Shown here piece after piece: positions 57,128 to 64,000 of a stretch of 64,000 bases of DNA. The notes under the pieces are model-generated. The model saw only the letters and a list, made by a program, of their open reading frames with translations. It was not told the DNA's origin and ran no database searches. Origin of the DNA: Guyparkeria sp. SCN-R1 (GTDB taxonomy: Bacteria > Pseudomonadota > Gammaproteobacteria > Halothiobacillales > Halothiobacillaceae); the NCBI RefSeq assembly GCF_003932495.1, contig NZ_QZMT01000009.1:1-64000 (forward strand). Reading direction: 5' to 3'. Within the stretch, counting starts at the first letter, position 1. Each line of letters begins with the position of its first letter. Position numbers and translations under genes: made by a program.

Positions 57128-60100
57128 ATGCGAATTATTACCGGCAACGCCGCTCGATCCCCGTTTCGACTCGCCAAGCTCCAGCAGCGACTGGCGGCCA
57201 TCCATCCCGGGATCGAGGCCGTGCATGCCCGGTTCGTGCACCTGGTCGATACCAAGGATGGCTCGCAGGTCGACGAGGCCCGCCTGGAGGAACTCCTCGA
57301 CTACGGCGAGCCGGCGGAAGACTGGTCGGACGTCTGGCCGCGAGTCGTCGTCGCCCCGCGGGCCGGCACCATCTCGCCATGGTCGAGCAAGGCCACGGAC
57401 ATTGCCCGCATCTGCGGCCTGGACGGCATCGATCGCATCGAGCGGGGCATCGAATTCGCGGTGTCCGGGCACTCGATCAATACCGATGACTTCGACTGGC
57501 GCCCGGCCCTCCTCGAGGTGCTGCACGACCGCATGACCGAGTCGGTCTACCACGACGAGCAGTCACTCGAGGCTCTGTTCACCCACGCGCAACCCGCCCC
57601 GCTCTCGCGCATCGCTCTGGGCGACGATGCCCAGGGCGCGATTGCCGCGGCCAACCAGCGCATGGGCCTGGCCCTGAGTGGCGACGAGGTCGATTACCTC
57701 GCCGACGCCTATCGTCGACTCGAGCGCGATCCCACCGACGTCGAGCTGATGATGTTCGCGCAGGCGAACTCCGAGCACTGCCGGCACAAGATCTTCAACG
57801 CCGACTGGACCATTGACGGCGAGGAGCGCGAGCTGTCGCTGTTCGCGATGATCCGCAACACCCACAAGCGCCACCCCGAGGGCACGCTGTCGGCCTACAA
57901 GGACAACGCCGCGGTCCTCCAGGGCCAGGATGGCACCCGCTTTGCCGTCAATCCCGTCACCGGCAACTACGAGACGGTCGACGAGCGTATCGACTTTCTC
58001 GCCAAGGTCGAGACACACAACCACCCCACCGCCATCTCGCCCGATCCGGGTGCCGCCACTGGCGCCGGCGGCGAGATTCGCGACGAGGGCGCGACCGGCC
58101 GCGGCGGCAAGCCCAAGGCCGGCCTGACTGGCTTTTCGGTCTCCAACCTGCGCATCCCGGAGCTGCCTCAGCCCTGGGAGGCGGCCACCGCGGACATCGG
58201 CCGTCCGGACCGCATCGTCAGCCCGCTGGAGATCATGCTCGACGGCCCGATCGGCGCCGCCGCGTTCAACAACGAATTCGGCCGCCCGGCACTGGGCGGC
58301 TATTTCCGCACGCTCGAGATGAACACCGGCGAGGACGAAGGTGTGCACCAACGCCACGCCTGGGGGTACCACAAGCCGATCATGATCGCCGGCGGCGTCG
58401 GCGTGATCCGCCCCAACCTGATCGAGAAGGAACCCATCGCTCCGGGCCACCTGTTGATCGTGCTAGGCGGCCCGGCCATGCAGATCGGTCTTGGCGGGGG
58501 CGCGGCCTCCTCGCAGGATTCGGGCGCCGGCCATGCCGAGCTCGATTTCGCGTCCGTGCAGCGCGCCAACCCGGAGATGGAACGGCGCGTCCAGGAAGTG
58601 ATCGATCGCTGCATCTCGCTCGGCGATACCAACCCGATCGTATCGATCCACGACGTCGGCGCCGGCGGGTTGTCCAACGCCCTGCCCGAGCTGATCAACG
58701 ATGCTGGTATGGGTGGCACCTTCGACCTGCGCAAGATCCCCAACGACGAGCCGGGCATGACGCCTCTGGCCATCTGGTGCAACGAATCCCAGGAACGCTA
58801 CGTGCTGGCGATCCAGCCCGGCGACCTCGAGCGCTTTGCCGCCCTGTGCGACCGTGAACGTGCGCCGTTCGCGGTCGTCGGCACGGCCACCGCGGAGCAG
58901 CACCTGCAGGTCGCCGACCCGCACTTCGGCGACAACCCGGTCGATCTGCCGATGCAGACGCTGTTCGGCCATCCGCCAAAGATGCACCGTGACGTCAAGC
59001 ACCAGCCGCACGCCGCCGTCGAGCTCGATCTCGACGGCGTGGAGGTCAACACCGCGCTCGATCGCGTACTCGCCCTGCCGGGCGTCGGTGACAAGAGCTT
59101 TCTGATTACCATCGGCGACCGCTCGGTCGGCGGCCTGGTCGCGCGCGACCAGATGGTCGGGCCGGCGCAGGTGCCGGTGGCCGACAGCGCGGTCACCTCG
59201 ACCGATTTCTACCACCATCACGGCGAGGCGATGGCCATGGGCGAGCGCGCCCCGGTCGCCCTGCTCGATGCGCCGGCATCTGCGCGGCTGGCACTGGCCG
59301 AGGTGGTCACCAACCTGGCCGGCACGGCGATCGACGGCACCGACCGCATCAAGCTGTCGGCCAACTGGATGGCTGCCTGCGGGCACGAGGGCGAGGATGC
59401 ACGCCTGTTCGACACCGTGCGCACCGTCGGCATGGAGTTCTGCCCGGCGCTGGGGATCAGCATCCCGGTGGGCAAGGACTCGCTGTCGATGAAGACCCGC
59501 TGGCAGGACGGCAAGACCGAAAAGACGGTTACCTCGCCGGTCTCGCTGGTTGTCACCGGCTTCGCGCCGGTGAGCGACGTGCGCCGGACCCTGACGCCGG
59601 AACTGGTTTCGGATACCGACAACCGCCTGTTCCTGGTCGACCTTGGCCTCGGGCAGAACCGCCTGGGCGGCTCGGCGCTTGCCCAGGTCTTTAATGCGAC
59701 CGGCACGACCACGCCGGACATCGCGCCGGCGCCGCTCAAGGCCTTCTTCGACCTGACTCAGGAGCTCAACCGCCTCGGCTATCTGACCGCGTACCACGAC
59801 CGCAGTGACGGCGGGGCGATCACCACCCTGCTGGAGATGGCCTTTGCCGGCCGTTGCGGGCTGGACCTCTCCATCGACGGGCTTGGCGGCGACCCGATGG
59901 CCGGGCTGTTCGCCGAGGAAGTCGGTGCCGTCTTCCAGGTCAAGGCCGGTGATGCCGACTTCATCCGCGAGCAGTTCGAGGCCTCCGGCCTGGGCGAGGC
60001 CCTGATCGAGCTGGGCCAGGCGGTCACCAAGCCGCAGGTCCACGTCGACTGGCGCGGCAAGACCGTGATCGACCGTTCGCTGACCGATCTCAAGGCCATC

Positions 60101-61057
60101 TGGTCCGCGACCTCGTTCCACATGAGCGCCTTGCGCGATAACCCGGAAACCGCCGATCAGGCCTATGCCGCGGCAACCGACCTCGACGACCCGCAACTCG
60201 CCGGCGCCGAGGCGCGCTTCGATGTCAGCGAATCCGTCGCCGCGCCGATGATCGCCACCGGCACACGCCCGCGGATCGCGATCCTGCGCGAACAGGGCGT
60301 CAATGGCGAGGTCGAGATGGCCGCGGCCTTCACTGCCGCCGGTTTCGAGGCCGTCGACGTGCACATGGCCGACCTGATTGCTGGCCACCACGACCTGACC
60401 GACATGAAGGGGCTGGTCGCCTGCGGTGGTTTCTCCTTCGGTGACGTGCTCGGCGCCGGTTCGGGCTGGGCGCACGCGATCCGATACAACACTCGGGCCA
60501 GTGACGCCATGCAGGCGTTCTTCGAGCGCGACGACACATTCGGTCTGGGGGTGTGCAACGGCTGCCAGATGTTCTCGCAGCTTTCCGACCTGATCCCGGG
60601 CGCGGCCCACTGGCCCCGTTTTCTGCGTAACCGCTCCGAGCAGTTCGAGGCACGGCTGTCGCTGGTAGAAATCCCGCAGTCGCCGTCCGTCCTGCTCGCC
60701 GGCATGGCCGGCTCGCGTCTGCCGATCACCGTCGCCCACGGCGAGGGCCGGGTGGCGTACCGCCGTCCGGAGGATGCCGAGCAGGCCTTCACCGCCCTGC
60801 GCTACGTCAATGGGCACGGCATCGCCACGGAAGCGTACCCGGCGAACCCCAATGGCTCGGCGGCCGGCGAGACCGGCTTTACCACCGAGGACGGCCGCTT
60901 CACCATCATGATGCCGCATCCCGAGCGCGTCTGGCGGGCGAGTCAGTTCTCCTGGCGTCCGGACCGCTGGTCCGCGGATCAGCGTGATCCGGACACCGAT
61001 CGCGGCCCGTGGCTGCGTCTGTTCGAGAACGCGCGGGTCTGGGTCGACGGCTCGTGA
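57128..61057 (+). CDS. purL: Phosphoribosylformylglycinamidine synthase
   Basis: Fourth step of purine synthesis: FGAR plus glutamine and ATP to FGAM. The 1309-residue single-chain form has the N-terminal PurS-like domain, two AIRS-related domains (GTISPWSSKATDIARIC, VETHNHPTAISP, GGGAASSQDSGAGHAELDF) and a C-terminal glutaminase with nucleophile Cys1143 in GVCNGCQMF and HPERVWR. The frame opens 39 codons earlier; the ATG at 57128 gives the E. coli-type N-terminus. It is one of the longest genes in the window and has no defects. Confidence 0.98.
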   Translation: MRIITGNAARSPFRLAKLQQRLAAIHPGIEAVHARFVHLVDTKDGSQVDEARLEELLDYGEPAEDWSDVWPRVVVAPRAGTISPWSSKATDIARICGLDGIDRIERGIEFAVSGHSINTDDFDWRPALLEVLHDRMTESVYHDEQSLEALFTHAQPAPLSRIALGDDAQGAIAAANQRMGLALSGDEVDYLADAYRRLERDPTDVELMMFAQANSEHCRHKIFNADWTIDGEERELSLFAMIRNTHKRHPEGTLSAYKDNAAVLQGQDGTRFAVNPVTGNYETVDERIDFLAKVETHNHPTAISPDPGAATGAGGEIRDEGATGRGGKPKAGLTGFSVSNLRIPELPQPWEAATADIGRPDRIVSPLEIMLDGPIGAAAFNNEFGRPALGGYFRTLEMNTGEDEGVHQRHAWGYHKPIMIAGGVGVIRPNLIEKEPIAPGHLLIVLGGPAMQIGLGGGAASSQDSGAGHAELDFASVQRANPEMERRVQEVIDRCISLGDTNPIVSIHDVGAGGLSNALPELINDAGMGGTFDLRKIPNDEPGMTPLAIWCNESQERYVLAIQPGDLERFAALCDRERAPFAVVGTATAEQHLQVADPHFGDNPVDLPMQTLFGHPPKMHRDVKHQPHAAVELDLDGVEVNTALDRVLALPGVGDKSFLITIGDRSVGGLVARDQMVGPAQVPVADSAVTSTDFYHHHGEAMAMGERAPVALLDAPASARLALAEVVTNLAGTAIDGTDRIKLSANWMAACGHEGEDARLFDTVRTVGMEFCPALGISIPVGKDSLSMKTRWQDGKTEKTVTSPVSLVVTGFAPVSDVRRTLTPELVSDTDNRLFLVDLGLGQNRLGGSALAQVFNATGTTTPDIAPAPLKAFFDLTQELNRLGYLTAYHDRSDGGAITTLLEMAFAGRCGLDLSIDGLGGDPMAGLFAEEVGAVFQVKAGDADFIREQFEASGLGEALIELGQAVTKPQVHVDWRGKTVIDRSLTDLKAIWSATSFHMSALRDNPETADQAYAAATDLDDPQLAGAEARFDVSESVAAPMIATGTRPRIAILREQGVNGEVEMAAAFTAAGFEAVDVHMADLIAGHHDLTDMKGLVACGGFSFGDVLGAGSGWAHAIRYNTRASDAMQAFFERDDTFGLGVCNGCQMFSQLSDLIPGAAHWPRFLRNRSEQFEARLSLVEIPQSPSVLLAGMAGSRLPITVAHGEGRVAYRRPEDAEQAFTALRYVNGHGIATEAYPANPNGSAAGETGFTTEDGRFTIMMPHPERVWRASQFSWRPDRWSADQRDPDTDRGPWLRLFENARVWVDGS

Positions 61058-61108
61058 CGCCCGGCATGAATCGCCAACGTCTCCGGCGCGCCTAACGTGT
61101 CGCCCGCG

Positions 61109-62017
61109 ATGACAGCGGGCGAGCGCGTCCCGCCCACCCTTATCCTGATGTCAGGCTCCACTCTGTGGGGCCTGACCTGGATCTGGCTCAAATACGCCCA
61201 CTCGCTGGGCATCGGCCCGATCCTGCTCACCGTCATTGCCTACGCCGCGCAATGGCTGATCATCCTTCCATTTGCCTGGCGTGCCTGGCACGACCCGACG
61301 CGACCGCCGATCACCCGGCTGAACTGGGAATGGCTGGCCCTGCTGGCCTTCGCCGCCGGCGTCTCGGGCGTGGGGTTCACGATCGCGATGGTCTACGGCG
61401 ACGTCGTCCAGTCGATGATGCTGTTCTTTCTGATCCCCGCCTGGGGCGTGCTCTTCGGCCGCTTTTTCCTCAAGGAACCCCTGACACCCGCCCGTGTACT
61501 GGCGGTCATCAGTGCCCTGGCCGGGGCGTTTCTGATACTCGGCCCGGATTTTGGTGACGGTTTACGTGCCGCGGACCTGTTCGCGCTGGTCGCGGGCTTT
61601 ACCCTGGCCGCGGCCAACACCCTGTTCCGGTTTCTCCATGAGCAGCCGATCCCGATCAAGCTCACCCTGATGCAGGGCTCAACCGTGGTGCTCGGCCTGA
61701 TCGCCTGGGCCCTGTCCAGCGAGTTCGGCGTGGTACCGACGCTCTCGGCGGTCGGCAGCAGCGCACTCTACGGGGCGACCATGCTGCTGGCCGCCGTGCT
61801 GGCGACGCAGTACGCCGTCGAACGCCTGCCCGCCTCGCGCACCGCCATCCTGATGACCCTCGAATTGCTGGTGGCCGTCGCCTCGGCGACCTGGCTGGGT
61901 GATCGCATCCACGGTGCGCACGTCTGGACAGGGGGCGCGCTGATCCTCACCGCCGCCCTGCTCGAGGCGGCCACCGCCCGTCACCACCGCCCCCCGGTCG
62001 CGCCATGCAAGGGCTAA
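61109..62017 (+). CDS. EamA/DMT-family transporter
   Basis: About 302 residues with ten hydrophobic segments in two EamA repeats (SGSTLWGLTWIWLKYA at the start; a second repeat from about residue 155). It is an inner-membrane drug/metabolite transporter, probably an exporter of an amino acid or other metabolite; substrate unknown. Either the ATG at 61109 or a GTG at 61097 is the start. It overlaps the helicase gene by 13 bases and follows purL by about 50 bases. Confidence 0.85.
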   Translation: MTAGERVPPTLILMSGSTLWGLTWIWLKYAHSLGIGPILLTVIAYAAQWLIILPFAWRAWHDPTRPPITRLNWEWLALLAFAAGVSGVGFTIAMVYGDVVQSMMLFFLIPAWGVLFGRFFLKEPLTPARVLAVISALAGAFLILGPDFGDGLRAADLFALVAGFTLAAANTLFRFLHEQPIPIKLTLMQGSTVVLGLIAWALSSEFGVVPTLSAVGSSALYGATMLLAAVLATQYAVERLPASRTAILMTLELLVAVASATWLGDRIHGAHVWTGGALILTAALLEAATARHHRPPVAPCKG

Positions 62018-64000
62018 ACCCGCAACAACAGGCCGCCGTGCGGCACATCGACACCCCGCTGCTGGTGCTCGCCGGCGCGGGGTCGGGCAAGACGCGCGTG
62101 ATCGTCGAGAAGATCGTCCACCTGATCGAGTCCAAGGGCACGCCCGCCCGCGGCATCTGGGCGGTGACCTTCACCAACAAGGCCGCGCGCGAGATGGGCG
62201 AACGGATCGGCCAGCGCCTGCCTGCCGAGCGCCGTCGCGGGCTCAATATCTCGACCTTCCATACCCTCGGACTGAACCTGATCCGTCGCGAGATCCGCAC
62301 GCTCGGCCTGCGCCCGGGTTTCACCGTCCTCGACGCCGAAGACAGCCTCAACCTGATCAAGTCGCTACTGCAGCAGAACGAGTCGGCCGCGGGGATGATC
62401 GAGCCCAAGGAGGCCCAGTGGCAGATCTCGCAGTGGAAGAACGACCTGCTCACCCCAAAACAGGCCGCCGAGATCAGCGCCGACCAGGTCGAGGCGGCAT
62501 GCGCCTCGCTCTACAGCGACTACGCCCGGCAACTGACCGCCTGCAACGCGCTCGATTTCGACGATTTGATCAAGCGACCGGTCGAGTTGCTGCGCGACAA
62601 CCCCGAGGCGCGCGAGCGCTGGCAGCACCGCGTGCGCTACCTGCTGGTCGACGAATACCAGGACACCAACGCCAGCCAGTACGAACTGGTGCGCCTGCTG
62701 GTGGGCAAGCTGGGCCGCCTAACGGCAGTAGGCGACGACCACCAGTCGATCTACGCCTGGCGCGGGGCGCGCCCGGAGAATCTCTCCCATCTTGAGCGGG
62801 ACTTCCCCAATCTCACCACCATCAAGCTCGAGCAGAACTATCGCTCGGTGAATACCGTGCTGACCGCGGCCAACCAGCTGATCGCCAACGACCCGACCAC
62901 CCAGCCCAAGACCCTCTGGAGTGCGGTCGGCCCCGGCGAGGCACACCGGGTGCTGGTCTGCGACACCGCCGAAGACGAGGCCGAGCGCATTGCCACCGAC
63001 ATCCTGCACCGGCACTTCAAGGACGACTCGCCCTATCGCAACTTCGCGATCCTGTTCCGCGGCAACCACCAGGCGCGCCTGATCGAACAGCAACTGCGCA
63101 AGCTTTCAATCCCCTACATCCTTACCGGCGGTCAGTCGTTCTTCGAGCGCGCCGAGGTCAAGGACGCCATGGCCTACCTGCGGCTGATGGCCAACCCGTC
63201 CGACGATGCCGCGTTGCTGCGGATCATCAATACCCCGCGGCGTGGCATCGGCCCGACCACCCTCGAGCGCCTGGGCCAGATCGCCCGCGAACGTCACGTC
63301 CACCTGGGGGCCGCCGCCCGGTCGGTGACCGCCGCGCAACGGCTCGACACCCGCGTGCATCACCAGCTGACCCAGTTCCTCGACTGGCTGGACGCCACGC
63401 GGGGGCGCATGGACGAGCAGCCCGCGGCCGAGGCGATGCGCACGATGCTCGAGGAAATCGACTACTTCGGCTACCTGCGCGAGCAGGAAAACAGCGCCAA
63501 GGCCGCCGAGCGTCGCTGGACCAACCTGCAGGACTGGCTCGAATGGACCGAGCGGATCGCCGTGGACAACGACAGCGGCGAATCGCTCTCGCTGACCGAG
63601 CTGGTCCAGAAGATGAGCCTGCTGGGCATTCTCGAGCAGAAGACCCGCGACCAGGACGACAACGCCGTTCGCCTGCTGACCCTGCATGCCGCCAAGGGCC
63701 TGGAGTTCCCGCATGTCTATCTCACGGGCATGGAAGAGGATCTGCTGCCCCACCAGGACTGCCAGGAAGACGATCGGCTGGCCGAAGAGCGACGCCTGTG
63801 CTTCGTCGGCATCACCCGCGCCCAACGCAGCCTGACCTTCACGCTCACCCGGCGGCGGCGACGCTATGGCCAGTGGCGCGACATCCAGCCCAGCCGTTTT
63901 CTCGAGGAGGTCGAACCCGACCTGCTCCGCTGGGAAGGCATCGGCGTGCAGAAAAGCGAAGAAGAAAGCAAAGCGACCGCCGCCGAGGCAATGAACGCGA
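62005..64000 (+). CDS. rep: ATP-dependent DNA helicase Rep/UvrD family, cut by the window edge
   Basis: The reading frame runs from ATG 62005 to the window end with no stop (665 codons). It has the SF1A motifs in order: NPQQQAAVRHIDTPLLVLAG, AGAGSGKTR (Walker A), FTNKAAREM, LLVDEYQDTN (Walker B), VGDDHQSIYAWRGA, LEQNYRS, and VRLLTLHAAKGLEFPHVYL with EERRLCFVGITRAQ. The opening MQGLNPQQQAA and a FVGITRA end fit E. coli Rep, which helps replication forks past obstacles. About 10 residues or more are missing at the C-terminus. Confidence 0.9.
   Translation, partial: MQGLNPQQQAAVRHIDTPLLVLAGAGSGKTRVIVEKIVHLIESKGTPARGIWAVTFTNKAAREMGERIGQRLPAERRRGLNISTFHTLGLNLIRREIRTLGLRPGFTVLDAEDSLNLIKSLLQQNESAAGMIEPKEAQWQISQWKNDLLTPKQAAEISADQVEAACASLYSDYARQLTACNALDFDDLIKRPVELLRDNPEARERWQHRVRYLLVDEYQDTNASQYELVRLLVGKLGRLTAVGDDHQSIYAWRGARPENLSHLERDFPNLTTIKLEQNYRSVNTVLTAANQLIANDPTTQPKTLWSAVGPGEAHRVLVCDTAEDEAERIATDILHRHFKDDSPYRNFAILFRGNHQARLIEQQLRKLSIPYILTGGQSFFERAEVKDAMAYLRLMANPSDDAALLRIINTPRRGIGPTTLERLGQIARERHVHLGAAARSVTAAQRLDTRVHHQLTQFLDWLDATRGRMDEQPAAEAMRTMLEEIDYFGYLREQENSAKAAERRWTNLQDWLEWTERIAVDNDSGESLSLTELVQKMSLLGILEQKTRDQDDNAVRLLTLHAAKGLEFPHVYLTGMEEDLLPHQDCQEDDRLAEERRLCFVGITRAQRSLTFTLTRRRRRYGQWRDIQPSRFLEEVEPDLLRWEGIGVQKSEEESKATAAEAMNA

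Noticed and set aside
58463-60919. An 818-codon open frame on the minus strand
   Set aside because: It mirrors purL, which is certain, and has shadow-type composition.

Overview
The window reads as chromosomal DNA of a GC-rich gammaproteobacterium. Single-copy housekeeping genes of proteobacterial type dominate (metG, murB, prlC, motAB, pepN, rdgC, purB, queG, tsaB, pgi, zwf, ppc, glgABC, purL, rep). A BCCT-type compatible-solute transporter next to a universal stress protein suggests some salt stress, but the genus cannot be fixed from sequence alone; a Halothiobacillaceae/Ectothiorhodospiraceae-like organism is only a guess. No phage, plasmid, CRISPR or defence locus is visible.

Layout. 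0-4 kb: a membrane-anchored acidic-tail protein of unknown role, then murB and a GT9/heptosyltransferase-like gene on the minus strand. 4.1-6.9 kb: metG followed by two identical initiator tRNA genes. Between the tRNAs lies a 338-bp MITE-like element with 18-bp inverted repeats and a CTTG target duplication. 6.9-11.2 kb: an RND efflux pump with its adaptor. 11.4-15.2 kb: prlC, an AI-2E/PerM-family membrane protein and a TrmB-like methyltransferase, translationally overlapping. 15.5-19.2 kb: UspA-type protein, BCCT transporter and an IS3-family (IS150-type) element sitting exactly in the loop of the BCCT terminator. 19.2-24.4 kb: DnaQ-like exonuclease, cNMP/CBS/DUF294 protein, porin and ChaN-like protein. 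24.9-30.6 kb: RRM protein with a structured leader, membrane methyltransferase, motB, motA and pepN. 30.8-38 kb: rdgC, purB, an HDOD protein, queG, crcB, a small exported protein and tsaB.

38-56.9 kb is a central-carbon and storage block: gnd-zwf-pgi (oxidative pentose phosphate entry), ppc (anaplerosis), glgC-GH57-malQ divergent from glgB-glgA (glycogen synthesis and remodelling). A DUF1631 protein and a PilZ protein are translationally coupled behind glgA, hinting at c-di-GMP input. The window ends with purL, an EamA transporter and the first two thirds of a rep/uvrD-type helicase that runs off the edge.

The most unusual features are the two mobile elements and where they landed: one on the -35 box of an initiator-tRNA promoter, rebuilt by the target duplication, and one inside a terminator tetraloop, where the incoming IS carries its own terminator-like hairpin. 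No clearly new multi-gene system was found; the better candidates for new biology are the MITE, the RRM leader, the glgA-DUF1631-PilZ coupling and the acidic-tail membrane protein.
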